Part shown: one piece after another, positions 48,115 through 61,401 of the stretch
How the letters are laid out: every line of letters starts with the position of its first letter
Position numbering within the stretch: the stretch's first letter is position 1
Source: Spirodela intermedia
Taxonomy: Eukaryota; Streptophyta; Magnoliopsida; Alismatales; Araceae
DNA: 64,000 nt
Assembly (NCBI GenBank): GCA_902729315.2
Contig: LR746264.1
Location: 7,471,878 to 7,535,877, forward strand
Direction of reading: 5' to 3'
Program-made: the position numbers and the translations under genes
Notes under the pieces: model-generated
Seen by the model: only the letters and a program-made list of their open reading frames with translations
The model's database searches: none
Told to the model about the DNA's origin: nothing

Positions 48115-50349
48115 CCACAGGTTGGTCCTTGACCAGGCTGTACACGAGTCTACGATCTGCTCGATCCTCATATAATTGTCGTACGAGGGCGACGGCCCGC
48201 ACTTATCTGGGGAAAACGTCTGCACCCGGTTGGGTTCCGGCCATCCGGGCTTCGATGTTCGTAAAGAGCAGCTTTCTTCCCCCATAGGAAACCTATGTTC
48301 GGACCAAATATGTATCCGGGTCAGCGCGAGGATCCAAATATTCGGTAGCCAGAGGACGAGCTGCTTGGCGGAATCCCATCGTCCATGGTTCGTCCCCTCC
48401 TCGGCCCATCGCTTGCCCACGCTTAAACAAATATGAGCCGCTGCAGAGCCTATCTGGGAGTAGATCGATTCATTAAGCCATGAACAGCGGGCCTATAAAG
48501 TACGGCGTCGAGAAAGATCGATGATTCAGTGGATGGGGTCGAGAATGCTCAAGATGCGACGACGCGTGTCAAAGAGTGTCGTACTTTTTTTTCTTCCGAG
48601 TTTTAATCTACTCGAACGATTGACTCGTCAACCACCCGGTTTTCTCGTCCAGATTAGTCCGAGTGGCTCTAATTCCGCCAACGGGGCAGGAAATATTCCT
48701 AGTTTGCTATCATAAACTCTCTCTCTCTCGCTCTCTCTCTCATCCCAGGGCTTTAACCTTTGTTTACACCTACCCATCTACCTGGCTAGCCACCGACTGA
48801 TTTAGAGACCATCTAGCTCTCCCTCTCTCTCTTTCTCTCTCGTCAAACTGTCATGTGAGTGCTCCATCTGCCTCGCTAGATATTCAAATTATTATCAGGG
48901 TGACGGGAACTACAGTTTGCTCGAGTTCTTATTTTCCGGTTGACGACGGGAGAGCATTGTGCCAGAGCAGCGAAAAAAGAGGCTTGATTTGATTTTCTTC
49001 GTCTCGGCCAATCTTCGGATGGCGACTGGCGGACAACCTGGGCCGCCCCTACAACCCGTCTCCTCCCCAGGTGGCTGACGTAGCCGGGGGAGCGAGGTTC
49101 CCATCGGTGCAGCTCACAGGTTCCTTCGGATCCCGCGGTTGCCGCAGGGGAGGGGGGCTGGCTATGCCGTACGCTTCGCCGACGTGACTAGGGACTTCTC
49201 GCAGGCGCCTCCGCTTCAGTCCGTCCTTGACTTGTCCTTCCCTCACGAGACCTCAAGCTATGTGGAGAGCCGACTTCTTCGCCGGCGGAGGCGGAGTCCT
49301 CGCCGTCCGAGTTTACTCCTCGTAGGGAAATTAAGTTGCATGGATCGTACATTTCGAAGAGACTTAATCGTGCTACGCTGTGGCAAAGCTTCAGAGGCGA
49401 TTAATGTATTTTCTCATGCATAATACGACGTGGTTGACGGCCAGGGTCTTCTGAATCTGGATACTTCAAGGCTGGGACACAGACAGAGCCCGCGTGATTT
49501 TCTAGCCTCTAGATGAGGATCATCAGATAGTTTTATGCAAATTATATCATCGATCTCAATTCCACGGGCCATCTCAGCCTTCTTCAGAATTATGTTAGAA
49601 CATTATTCTAATTTCTGTAGATCAATGACCTAAAATCCATATTAAATCCCCACCTCTCTACACTTCTCTACGTACTTCAGGAATCTTTACGTTTTTCAAG
49701 GACTTCCAACTCGGTGATGAAGAACCATCGACTATACATATTATTTAACCCTGTCCCCCATCAAATCAGGCGGGTCTCCCGGAAAGCCCACGCCCGGCGG
49801 CGGCGACAGGCGTCTAGCTTACCTGCTCGAAGTCTTCCCCGTCGAGCGGAGAGAGGAGCGGGTGGCGCCACCGCTGCCTTCACCGGGAAGAAGAAATACT
49901 GGCAGAGCCGCCGATACGTCCATTCGGAGTCGGAGGTTCCCCGGCATAGACTCAAGCTTCCGTCTTGTCTGTCACTCCGGCCGGTTGGCTCCCCGGCCGA
50001 TGACGACGCACCGTACGACACAGCTCCCTTACCTCCCGACCCAATAACCTGAAGCTTCAAGCAAGCCTGTATCTTGGCCCATTAAACCCATTCATTCCTC
50101 TTGATCCGACACAGAAGAGCCGCAGGGGCAGTGATGGGTAAAGCTGTGTTGATCTCAATTGAAGGAAAATGGTATGTGAGTTGAGAAGTATACACGACTG
50201 TAGAGGGACTGGAAATGTACCCTTCGGGTTGGCGACGAGCTTGCAAGCCGGCGAGCAAAACCCGACGAACAGCTGAAAGAATCGGCTAATTATGCACACA
50301 AGAATGACGACGGATTGCACAGATGGGAGCTCGGGGGGTTGTTGGGGAG
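48001..50349. other. Intergenic region between WOX promoter and ALA1-like gene
   Basis: 2.35 kb with CT-rich microsatellites at 48046-48112, about 48718-48742 and about 48820-48842. Some GC-rich frames occur (49139-49423 plus; 49761-50060 minus), but they show no recognisable domain, partner exons or codon pattern. The right-hand few hundred bases should include the ALA1-like 3' UTR. Confidence 0.55.
48046..48112. repeat. Long (CT)n microsatellite
   Basis: About 67 bp of CT with a single interruption (GTCT) near 48071. Confidence 0.92.
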
Positions 50350-53300
50350 TCACGACCGGGCGCCGCCGGCGCCGACGACGGGTCTCATCTCAATAGAGCC
50401 GGCGACGGCTTCGTAGTAGCCCCCGGCCTTCTCCAGCTCCCTGCCGATGCGGATGTCGCTGGGGAAGAAGTACCCGCGGAACGACTTCAGAGCAAACCGA
50501 GGAATCATCCCCACCACCAGGATACCCAGCAAGCACAGCCAGAACAAGGCTGTGCCCATCACATGATAGATCGCCCTGCAATGGAAAGGAAATCAGTTAG
50601 AAGAGATTCGCAAGGAGGGCGAGCAGGGCCTGTTCTTTATGTAATCAGGGATGGGATGTGGGATTACCAGAAGCCGGGCAAGAAAGGGAGGGAGTCTATA
50701 ACGATCACGCAGATCCAGGTCGCAACAATGCAGCCCCATATCACCACATGTGAGATCCAAGTCCACCGGAATAAGTCCATGGCCAGATGGACGTTCACCA
50801 GGATGACCACCCCGAGAGTCCAAATGTTTCCGATGCTCGACCCGTCCACGGTGCTGTTCCTGTAGGCCAGGTAGGGGATGAAGTAGATGGCGGCGCTCTG
50901 CCAGATTGTGTCCACCATGGTCAGCAAGAACACGTTCAGGTTGTAGCCTTCCTCTCTCTGCCCTGCTCCGTAGAGTTGGGGATACTTCAAGAGTGTCTTC
51001 CTGCTCAGATCCTTGTCGAGAATGCCGACGACAATGGTGGGAAGGGCAGTGTAGATGATGGAGTACAAGACGCTGCTCCATTCAGTAATTGCTGTGCTCA
51101 AACTGAAACCCGTGTAGAGAATGTACCTGCAAAGGCCATCAAACCCCCTCATCAATACTTGGATGATACCATGAGAAGGTACGAGTGGGAGATTTTGATA
51201 AAAATTACTGATGTGAGTGATTCTGAAAGAATATCTTCTCTCACCAGAATAGCACGAAGACGAACACTGCGTTCCGGTAGAAGTTGTAGACGATCATGTA
51301 TGACATGCGCTGATAATTCCAATGGCCATGGACCAAGAGGAGAGGCACCAGAAACCTGAACTGGCCCATGGCGAAGTCTGAGGCCATCACAGCTTGGCGC
51401 CCCTCCTGGCCACTGATCCCAATACCAACGTCGGCCATCTGGATCATCGAGACGTCATTTGCACCTGGAAGTAGCAGTTCCCACGGATCTATTAGACCTG
51501 ACAGACGGCCTTAAAATTTCCGAAGGTAGAAAAACTCAACCTACCGTCTCCAATGGCAAGAGTCATGTCCTCAGTTCTGGACTTTATCAAGGAGACGATC
51601 CCAGCCTTCTGCAATGGAGCGACCCGGCAACACAGCACCACGTCGCAGGCTGTGGCTACTTTGAAGAGCTGCCGCACACAACAAGACGCAAGAAATTAAT
51701 GAAGTACAGGGGATCAACAAGAGGAAGAGTACATCTCCAAGACTGGGAGAAGTCATACCTCTTCCTCCAGTTCGTTCTCAAGAATATGGACGAGGCTGGT
51801 CCCATCAATGATCAGGGCCAGAGAGATCCGCCCAGCATCATGGACCATCTGGAGATGTTTCCTGGACATCGCCATGGCATCTTCGAGGCTCCTTCGGCAG
51901 GCTTCCTTGGAATGGCTATTTATGACTATCTGATCCATGTTGGTCGTCAGAAGTTTACAAGAAAAGCCGATAGAGATGGCGGTCTCTTGCTTGTCTCCGG
52001 TCAAGACCCATACTTTTATCCCTGCTTCCCTCAAGGATTCTATGGCCTCGGGGACCCCATCCTGCAGCTTGTCCTCGATTCCCGAAGCTCCCAGTATGTG
52101 CAGGTGGCTCTCTACATTAGATGCCACTAGTCGCAGAGCCTTTGACCGACCAAACAAGGTTGTGCTGGCCCTCTCATAGGAGGACTTCCACTCATGAAAC
52201 TCACCGCCGGTCAACTCCCGGATGCCGACCACCAGTGTCCTCAGACCCAGTGACGAGTAGGCGTGGAGGTGGTTCTTGGTCGCCTGAACAACGTCCAAGT
52301 CGAGGGATTCTTCAAGCACGCCGAGCATCGAATTGTCTGCGCCCTTCACAAAGAGCTTCACCGTCTTGTCGGGACAGCCAACAATGACTGACATTCTCTT
52401 GCGATCGCTGTCGAATTCGTGGAGTCCCAAGATATCAAACCTGTCCACACACCATGCAAAGATTCATAAGAATGGCTTACTCGGGAAAAGCCGTGGAGGC
52501 CTCTTCTCTGTCAAATGATATGATGGCGCGCTAATAATGAATCCCCCCAACAAAGAAAAGTGATAATCGTCACAGCGTTCGCAAATGCTCCCGAATGGCC
52601 ATAATAAATGTCAAAGGGCAACGAAGATAGAATCAATCTGAAACATGTATGACCCTACATCACCCATGGAAGAGCCGTGGGCAAATATAAGTGATGATAC
52701 TAGTCGCAGCGAAAGATGAAGCATCAATTGAGAATTAACGAAGTTTTTAATTGGTTTGATGGGTGACGAGCACTACCTCTGTCTGTTTCCCAGAATATCG
52801 ACCACTATGTGGCCTGATGTCCGTTCTACGAGCACAAAGCCATAGGCTGCAGCTGCATAAACCAAGGCCTGCTCATCTGGAGACTCTCCTTGGTAATCGA
52901 TCAGCTTGGAGTTCTCGTCTGCGGTATCCACAACGATGGGGACAATGGTGTTGCAAGCCGAGAGAGCAAGGAAGAAGTCATAAACATACTTCCTCTCTTC
53001 TCTGCCATGGCCGCTTCTAAGCAATTTGACCAGATCAGTATTAACATTTACCCTCATTTTTGGCCTCCAGAACTGATCGCCCACTGCACACACAAAAAAA
53101 AGAAGTCAATGGCATTGCCTCTTTTATGATGTAATCGGCATGCCCAGAGTACCATGTCCAAGAGTAGTGCACAGTAATTACCTCTTACAGAGCAATCTGC
53201 GTGGTCAGCTGAGAGAGGATCCATCTCAGCCTGGTAATCGACCCCGCTTATGCTTGCGCACTGGAACTCCATCTTGTTCTGTGTCAAGGTCCCGGTCTTG

Positions 53301-54808
53301 TCCGAGAACACGTACTTGATCTGCCCGAGATCCTCGTTGATGTTCAGAGCCCTGCACTGAAGTCGAGAGTTGGTAGTTTCGTCGAATAGATTCCTGTCCT
53401 GGATCATCAAATAGGCCTGTCCCAGTCGGACCAGCTCCATGGAGATGTACAGAGAGATTGGGATCATGATCTGGAACACAATGATCGACATGAGGAACCT
53501 GTAGGCCACCTCCGCCCCGATTCCATCGTAATTGTAGTTTTCCTCTTCTTTTTCTGAGAAGTCCTTCTTCCTGAAGTAGGGCGAGTAGTCGAGCTCATCC
53601 TTGTGGTTCCTCAACCAGATGCCAGCGAAGATGGAAACGATGGAACACATGGCGACCAGGATGAAGGCCAGGAGCATCGTCTCCCGGTTCATGTGCGTCT
53701 CCAGCCGGCTCCTCTTGGAAGGGGCTCCAGAACTGTTAAGCATGACCTTCGTCTCCCTCCCGGCGTACACAGCAACTCCCACCACCCACGCTGTGTTCTT
53801 GATCTCGCATCCGCGCAGCACGATGTTGGAAGCCCCGAGAGAAACCTTCTTGCCTTGGATATCCATGTTTGCATGAAATCCATAGATGTTCCGATTGGGT
53901 TGCTCGCACCTGATGACACCAGTCACCGGATCCTTCTCGGGCACCTTCGATAGGGTTTCCTGCTTAGCATACCTTGTCTTCAAATTGGATTCCCCATCCA
54001 GATTGATAGTCTGCACATAGGCTACGCCGGTGGGATCGCTGGTGGACAGGAGGACCATGTCGCAAGGGAGGCTCTCGTTGGATCGAACCCTAATGATCTC
54101 CCCCACTCGCACATCCTTCCATAGCTTGGGACCGAACTCGCCGTCGGAGAGCACATAGGCTGTCCGGTTGTTCTCTATGCGGTCGGCACGGTGCCGGCGC
54201 CAATCTTCGTACCCATCCTTGACAGCGGTAACGAGGAGAACGAAAGCGAGAGGCATGATCGAAGCCTCCCGACTGAAGACGGCGAGCTGGGGGAGCTGAT
54301 TTAGGATGGCGATGATGAGGAAATAGATGTAGGCCACCCGGTGGAACTGCTCGAAGAGATTGCGAGGGATGAAGGTGAAGACAGAGTACTTCCCCGTGCG
54401 GATAGAATTTCCGGTGAACTGAAACCGCTCGTTGGTCCGTGCGGGGTCGCCGATGTAGACGAATCGGGCGTCCTCATCGGAGATTTCCCTCAGGGAGGCG
54501 ACGCCGAATCTGTCGGACTCGGCGCCAGAGCCATGCCGCACGGCGGTTCTGGAGCCGGAGACGCGACGGAAGCTGTCGGCGCTGCCCGGCTCCGGGAAAA
54601 GAACCCGGTCGCCGGAGTTGTAGTCCACCCGAAGGCGAGCAGAGGCATTGGAGAGGCGAGAGGATGAGTCGAAAGGGTTCTGGCTGAGGTCTGAACCGAT
54701 GGGAGGCTCCGCGATGGGCCTGGGAAGATCCGCCGACGGAGGCGGGAGCGAGCCTGGCACCGGCGGCGGCCGAGGTGAAGGGTCTAAGAGAGGCCGCACG
54801 AAGGCCAT
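50350..54808 (-). CDS. ALA1: P4-ATPase phospholipid flippase, ALA1-like
   Basis: Aminophospholipid-translocating ATPase that flips lipids to the cytosolic leaflet, normally with an ALIS (CDC50) beta subunit. Minus-strand exons 54808-53182, 53083-52777, 52440-51759, 51668-51545, 51464-51245, 51126-50668 and 50575-50350 give 1,214 residues in frame. Arabidopsis ALA1, which this resembles throughout, is slightly shorter; the extra length is a Pro/Ser/Arg-rich N-terminus of about 100 residues. Landmarks: the [20 protein letters not shown] entry; the actuator motif NLDGESNLK; the [12 protein letters not shown] membrane segment of P4 pumps; the phosphorylation site D503 in [18 protein letters not shown] in the nucleotide domain; TGDKQETA; and the [11 protein letters not shown] hinge followed by C-terminal membrane spans. 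All catalytic motifs are intact. The first ATG giving MAFVRP was taken as the start. Confidence 0.95.
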
Positions 54809-57800
54809 AGATCCGAGGGTCAGAGGCAAATCATCCTCAGATTGGAAAGAGAGTTAAGCGAAACCCAAACCAGATAGCCGCCGATTGAGAGAGAGACTTG
54901 ATGAGAGCTAACTCGGCTCAGAGAAGGTGGATCGAAAGCTGAGAAACCCTACCCCGCCGGGGAAGAAGACGATCAGCGTCGGAGAGGCACCGAGCGAGGT
55001 CAGTGAAGGATAGAAGGGGGAGGCGATCGTGTCGAAATGAATAGGGGACGAATGCAAATCCTTGACGCGGAAAAAACGGCCATTAAAAGGTCTGCGAAGG
55101 GGGAAAGGGGGAAGAAGACGAGAGGTAGGAGAATGGAAGACTTTCAAAGGGGGAGAAGCTGCAGCAGAAGTCTGGTCAGAAGATCGCTACGGCAACCGTG
55201 TCAGGGAAGGGGGAAGACAGAGAGATAGAGAGATCGCCAGCGGTAGTGCCGAGACAGATCGAGCGGACAGCCCAAGATATAAAAATTAGGTTTTCCGAAT
55301 ATACTCCTCCATTGTTTTAAAATTAATGTTATGTTAATATAATAATTGTAATAATGCCCCTACACTCGATTACGGCGAGTATTCCTTTAAAAAATTGCGA
55401 CGACTCCGGTGCTTACGTCTTCCATCCGAAACGAACATGAGTACAAATCAGCAAAGGATAATCCATTAAATTCAATGTGTAAATTATGGGGGGCGTATCC
55501 GCAAAAAAATAACAAGTTCCGTCCAATAAAACGGGCGTGAAAACCAAATAACCGATTTCATAAACCGTATACATACTCCTAAATTAGATATCTCGCACGT
55601 AATTGTTGAGGACCGTCTGCTTTTCCATTTGATGTAAATTGATTGAAGCACGTGTGCATGTGACGCGAAGTCCACGTGGCGGAGCTCGATTCGGTCGCCG
55701 CCGACGACGGCCCGACCATCGGCGACTCGACGACCCTCCTTCCCAATACCCGAGAAAGCCAGGGCCTTTCGTAAATTCCGTACACGGAGAGGAGAGAGAG
55801 AGCTTCTAGAGGCACTTCGATGCCGTGCCCTGGATCTTTGGCGATCTGTCAGAAATGGCGGCCACGGGGAGTGACTGAGGCCTCTTGAGGTTCCAACGTT
55901 GACGGTGACGGCGTCCTGGAATTCACGAGAAAAATCCGCGTAGCTCCGTCACGTTGAAGTTTTCAAAGAAAGCGTTGACCGGGGCCAGCAAGGGTCTGGT
56001 TCGACGGCGTTGATAACAGCGAAACAGCTGCCGCAATGGGAACGTCCCAATTCACTTGTTTGATCATAGACCGTGTACGCGTGGCAAAGTTTGACCGCCC
56101 ACGTGGCACAATCGACGGCGAAAATAAGCCAGAATTGATGCGAAAAGAGACGTGCGTTGACCCAGCGTTGTGGGCTTGAACACTCCATTTCCGGCCGCCG
56201 GCCGAGATAGATCCGAGAACTTAAGACATCGAGTCAGTGGTCAAAAGATGGTCACGTGGCAGTTAGATGAGCATACGACTCTTTGTAAAAGGCAGATTTC
56301 TCAAACTAGTTCTAAAAAGCGTTGACTTTAATGGCAATTTTTCCACTAAAAAAAACCGAATTTTTAATTTTGAATAAAAATATGCACGGCTTCAGGTGAG
56401 GGGTCGTCTCACGAGCCCGTGGCCCATCCCATCTCCTCTCTTGCCTGGCGATTTTCTTCAACGCCCTGAAGCTCCAGAAGGGTCTCATTCGGTGCCCATT
56501 TTCCATATTTTTATATGGTTAGAGACGGCCAAACGCTTGCATTATTTTATCTCCACTGGAAGAGAGGGGGGCGTTAGACATTCCGTCACAAAACGAGCCC
56601 CGCGTTAGTCTACTAAGCAGGCGGTTCGTCCCACGCCGGTTCCGTGGCGGCGGCAGCCGGATCTGGCCGGCAAGCGCCAGCGCACGGGAAATGGCATTCT
56701 GCAAGTGAACCATTTCAAGATTGTTAACATCTTTACATTTACGGTAAAATAATTCGATTGATTATATATAGTTTTATATATAATTCATGATAGCGATCAT
56801 GTCGCCGCACTGTTACTTTACTCATGATTTCAGTGCCAAGAACAGCCACTCCGACTAGTCTTGGTCCTCGTCTAATGATAGCCTCACCGGAGCAAGCAAA
56901 AGCCTCCCGAGACGGCAACGAGAGAGACAGAGCTAGTGGGTCGTCATTTCCGGCGAGTCGGCTCCGCTGGCAAGCATGGCAGGTGAGGGCTAGGCAACAA
57001 TGGAAGACTGGCAGGGGAGTGGTCCATGGTGGCGGAAGGTGACGCATGAGCGTGCCCTGCCCAGTGCCGGGGAAGCTCAACTGCCGCCGGTTGAGGCGGA
57101 GGTGGAGAAAGCTGAGCTAGTATAGTGATGTTGCGTGGAACCCATTGACTTTTAGGCCCCAAAAAACCTAAAAAAAAGGGTCAACAGTTTCCGATCTGAT
57201 ATGTCGAGAAAATTATAGTTCATCGTTTGAGATGGGGTGAAATATCTGATCCCTCCGAGAATGGTGGATTCTCGGAGGATGAGCCCATTAAGGGGATCAC
57301 GCCATCAACTCCTTCGCTGACGCAAGCGACCTGGAGGCCCAAGGCTGCCTGACAACTGCTAGGCGGGGATCGTAGCTTCGGACGAGGGAGGGCGGGCGGT
57401 GCCAACACAGAGAAAGGACGGAGACTTCACTGAAGGTGGGGGCAGTGGAGTGGAGAGGAGAGGGCCGAAGGTCGTGGGAGGGAAAGAGAGAAGACGGTCA
57501 TGGAGTGAAGAAATCGGAGACGGGGGCATCGGCGGGGGAGGAGAAGAAGGGGTGGCGCTGCCTGGGAGAGCGGGGATTGTGGCGTTGTCATCGGAGTGGT
57601 GGGAGAAGATAAGCTCGGATTGTCCGCGTTTGGTATGATCATCAGAGAGGTCCTCACCGGCTGTGGCGACGAAACCTTCACGCTGGGTCGAATCAATGTT
57701 CAGAATTAAAGACTGATAAGAAGAAAGAACAGAACTAAAGAAACTCACTGCAATTCAGTGAATGGTCAGTTGTGTCTATCGCTGAGAAAGAGATTTAGAG

Positions 57801-57856
57801 GGCGTGAGAAGAAAATGAGACTTTCTAATTGATTCGAAAACCGTACACGATTACGT
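54809..57856. other. Upstream region of ALA1-like gene and intergenic DNA
   Basis: 3 kb without a supported gene. It holds the ALA1-like leader and promoter, then the W-box/ACGTG cluster. Frames at 57359-57748 and nearby are Ser/Pro or Gly low-complexity with no domain. Several TTGAC motifs recur to about 57147. Confidence 0.55.
55649..56326. promoter_or_regulatory. Cluster of W-boxes and ACGTG (ABRE/G-box) motifs
   Basis: TTGAC cores at 55899, 55975, 56091, 56157, 56239 (reverse) and 56322; four of these are TTGACC. CACGTG or CACGTGG at 55649, 55672-55679, 56100 and 56253. The set lies about 0.84-1.5 kb upstream of the ALA1-like start. W-boxes bind WRKY factors; ACGTG cores bind bZIP/bHLH factors. 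Confidence 0.5.
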
Positions 57857-58019
57857 TCCGAGATAGTATGTATACCTCCTCTCACTTCATGTGAGATTGC
57901 AAAGTTGTCCCGTTCCTTCAATTTAAAAGAACGTGAAAACAACAGCTGAGCGAGAGAGAGGGGGGGGGCAATTTGGTAATCTTACATGACGTGAGATGAG
58001 GTATAAATACTATCTCGAA
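57857..58019. mobile_element. Short inverted-repeat element (MITE-like), about 163 bp
   Basis: The left end (ccgagatagtatgtatacc...) and the reverse complement of the right end (tcgagatagtatttatacc...) match over about 53 bp with few differences, enclosing about 55 bp that include a G-rich run. No coding capacity. No clear target duplication could be fixed. It could instead be an LTR of the adjacent copia relic, because a 37-bp part recurs in direct orientation at 60726-60763. Confidence 0.6.
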
Positions 58020-60712
58020 ATGCAACATAAGAAAACAACTCCTCCTTTTGATAGGTGTTCTTTTGAGCCATATCTCAACATTCTACACCCTAACAAATAT
58101 CTTAATCATCCAAAATATTTCTTAATTACCCTTTATCTTGAGATTCTTTTGGGAAAATGCTTTTACTTCTCAGCAAATTGAGATTTGAATCAAATCCAAG
58201 TAGTGATTGAATTATCTATTGTATCTAGTTTACTCAACATGTCTTCACCATTTTTTGTAATATGAATTTTCTTTTTAAAAAATATATTGAATTTACCAGT
58301 TCTTTGATCATATGTTCAGTTCTTACATGATAGACTTGATTAATTTTCAAGAAAATAACACTGAATTATCTTGTAATGTAATGAAATTCTACCTTTACCA
58401 TATCTCAACATGATAGACAAAATGTTTGTCTTGCTTTTCTATTTCTACAAATTTTATCCCAAGTGTCTTCTTCTTTGAGCACAGATAATTTATTTTAAAT
58501 TATTTCTTAAGTATATTTTTGAATTCGAGAATATGATTCATATTTGAACAACTATTTTCAATGAGTTTTACATAAACACAAGAAGCATACTCATTGATTG
58601 TAGTCCACTTGAATCAATCAAATATTCTTTTTTTATCATTACATTTTAGGTTACATTAATCCATAAAGTGACTTTTTTTGCCTATGAACAAGGTGCACTT
58701 AACATTGTTTCTTGAATCCTTATAGTTAACTTCTTCCAAATCACTATGAAAGAACACAAACTTTACATTAGGTTGCTCTAACTTTCTATCTTTATTTACT
58801 ATCATTAAAAATACCATTTTAATTTATTCATGTTTTGACCAACATAGAAAAACCCTTTCATCTTCATTCATAATCAAAACACAAGAAACATAATCTTCAA
58901 AACCATATCTCACATGTAGTTTTATGGTGCATCTAGCTCTTTTGGTCACGATCTCATTTCATTCTGACTTAATTTTGTTTGTTATTTTGATTCTTTCTAG
59001 TGTATTACTTTTTTTATCAACTTTCACAAAAATATTATTTCTACAAGCCTTTCTTTCTAATTGCAATGCTAGTTTTTCATCAAATATTTTAACATGTAGA
59101 TTTCATCAAACATCTTTATTAATTATAGTATTTTTTGTTCATAAATCCAAAAGTTTATATCCTTTAACTTTATTTTTAGAACTTAATAACATACATCTCT
59201 TTTAATTTGAGTTGAGCTTTGATATTTCTTCAGTTGGAAGATGAACATAATTGAGACATCTAAATAACTCATAATTTGAATACTCTATTTTTTTACGTCT
59301 AAACTTCTTCAACAAATTTCATATTAAGAACATCTATTGGTAATCTATTAATCACATGTCATGTTTACTGCTTATACTCAGAATTCTTTTTATACTTAGT
59401 ATTCAATTTTGAACATTTTTCTCTATTTAGAATAATTCTATTTATTCTATTTGTAAAATTATTTTGCTACAATATTTTCTTTAGTGTGTTTCATTTGAAT
59501 TATGTGCTCCTCATAATATTTTAGATGTTTTTAATCTTGATACTCTATCATTATCACTTCTCAAGACTTTGATCTTACTCCCGTCTAATTTTTCATTTGT
59601 ATTTCATGAAATGACCATAGACTTTCATTAAATAATCATCAATAAAACTTATAAAGTAGTAAGATGCTCTTAATTTTATGTTCATGAATTCTTAAGCGTC
59701 TAAATACACAATCTATGACACATTATTCAAAATATAATTTTCTCATAACATATCATTTGAAAAAATAAATTAGAATTCTTTACTTTATGTAGTAAAACTC
59801 TCTTACAAGGTTCTTTAAGATCATTCTCATTAGTATAACATAGTGTTGTGTGCCATAATAGTATATTGATTGTTACACAATCTTCAAGGTTTAATTTTCT
59901 ACCTTAAATATAAGTATGTCTGAACCTATTAAAAATCTAAGACTGACATGTAAGTTTCAAATCAAATCTATACTTAGACATGTGATACAAACACTTTGAG
60001 GTCCAATAATCAAATATCTGAAAAAGAAAAATCTATAGCAACAATTAGTGATTTCATATCTTACAACATTTGTAAAGGTAGAAGGGTCATTTTTCTCAAC
60101 TTTTGCATAGTTTAGTCTTGGGTAGTCTTTCTTAATGTTCCCCTTCTCATGGCACTTATAACATTCAAATCTTGATCTAATTTACTTTGGATTTTGACAC
60201 TGATTGTGATTTCTTTCTCTTGTTTGAATTTTATCTTTCTATCATACGTTCTTTTCTTGTTATAATCATCAATCATCTTGTTGAAAATATCTATAAAAGT
60301 TGTAAGATTAGGACCTTCTGTAACCTTAATTTTGTAAAATTTATATTTTAAAAATAATTTGTTCATTAAGAGTTTTTACATAAATCAGCTCTCTAATTTT
60401 GTCAAAATTCAAGTAGGTAATCTTGATTCAAGACATGATATAGAACAAAATCTACAAGATATGCATGAACGTTACTTGCCACCTTCATCTCTTTTTCCCA
60501 ACATCTCTCATCATTGTATGTTCCTTTATTAGATTTTTACCATATCTTATTGAATTAGCAGATCCTTCATTTTTAGCTCTCTATATTAAAATTAGATGTT
60601 TCATAAAATTTTGCCACATCTAACTTTGAAGAAGTGTTCATCATCTTCTGGTACTTGTGATTGAGTTATGATGCAACTTGTTGTATATAATCACTCCAAC
60701 AAATGACATTTA
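58020..60712 (-). pseudogene. Decayed Ty1/copia retrotransposon relic
   Basis: AT-rich block whose minus strand retains scattered copia landmarks in the right order, with many stops. A gag-like start lies near 60640 and a gag segment at 60112-60366 (MNKLFLKYKFYKIK). A CCHC knuckle follows near 60130-60170 (CYKCHEKGN..K). Integrase-like pieces lie near 59560-59640 (IDDY..KV) and 59210-59280. A polyprotein junction with RYGFEDYV lies near 58900, and RT-like pieces near 58560-58760. No intact frame and no confident LTR or primer-binding site. Clearly inactive. Confidence 0.75.
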
Positions 60713-60725
60713 GAATTAATATTTA

Positions 60726-60763
60726 TACCTCCTCGCACTTAATGTGAGATTGCAAAGTTGCTG
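60726..60763. repeat. Partial copy of the 57857 inverted-repeat arm
   Basis: Matches 57871-57908 (atacctcct.gcactt.atgtgagattgcaaagttg) with about two mismatches, in direct orientation, on the other side of the copia relic. Confidence 0.75.
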
Positions 60764-60905
60764 CTGTCTCCCAACGTAACAAAAAGAGAAAAGAACATCT
60801 CGTCATTAACCACTTCTTTTTGCCTCATTGGGAAAAGGCACGGCCCATAAGGCCCTTTGACAGGTGCCGCCGTTGTTGGGCCCATATCTCAATACTTCTG
60901 CGACG

Positions 60906-60910
<5 letters not shown>

Positions 60911-60943
<33 letters not shown>
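60911..60943. repeat. (CT)n microsatellite
   Basis: About 16 TC/CT units. Confidence 0.9.
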
Positions 60944-60944
<1 letters not shown>

Positions 60945-61026
60945 GTGGGGGCTAAGATGACTGAAGAAATGGTCTCGGCCTTCCGGTTCATCCCGCGATG
61001 AAGTTTCCTAATTTATACCCGTTTTG

Positions 61027-61361
61027 GGAGATCGGCTCTCGTCTTCCTCTTGCCGGGTTCGCTGCGGGGAGATGTATTTCATGGACGAAGGCACGCCGAC
61101 CGTGCTGAGCTCAGGGAAACGGTAGCAGGAAGCTCACTCGCCCTTCCGCTGCGTCTCGCGAAATCACCACGAAGGCAATCCTTCCGCTATGTTATCGTCG
61201 GCCCCAGTATCGTTGACGATACCTCGTCTTATACTGACGTCAGAGTCTTAGCGTCCGAACAAATTATTCTCTCTCTCTCTCTGCGCAAATTTCTCCGGAC
61301 AGTCCGGGCTTTACTATGCTTAGTTTCAACTCACATTACCGGCCTTGCCCTCAGTCTGCAC

Positions 61362-61401
<40 letters not shown>

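Noticed and set aside
48001-48420. 139-codon minus-strand frame with a run of Arg-Glu
   Set aside because: The Arg-Glu run is just the translated CT microsatellite, and the rest has no homology or splice partners.
49139-49423. Plus-strand frame with Arg-rich centre
   Set aside because: No family resemblance. Short, and low confidence as a gene.
49761-50060. GC-rich minus-strand frame before the ALA1-like gene
   Set aside because: No recognisable domain, no exon partners, and a similarly open frame exists on the other strand.
57359-57748. Minus-strand Pro/Ser-rich frame
   Set aside because: Low-complexity composition with no start context, domain or neighbouring exons. Plus-strand frames are equally open.
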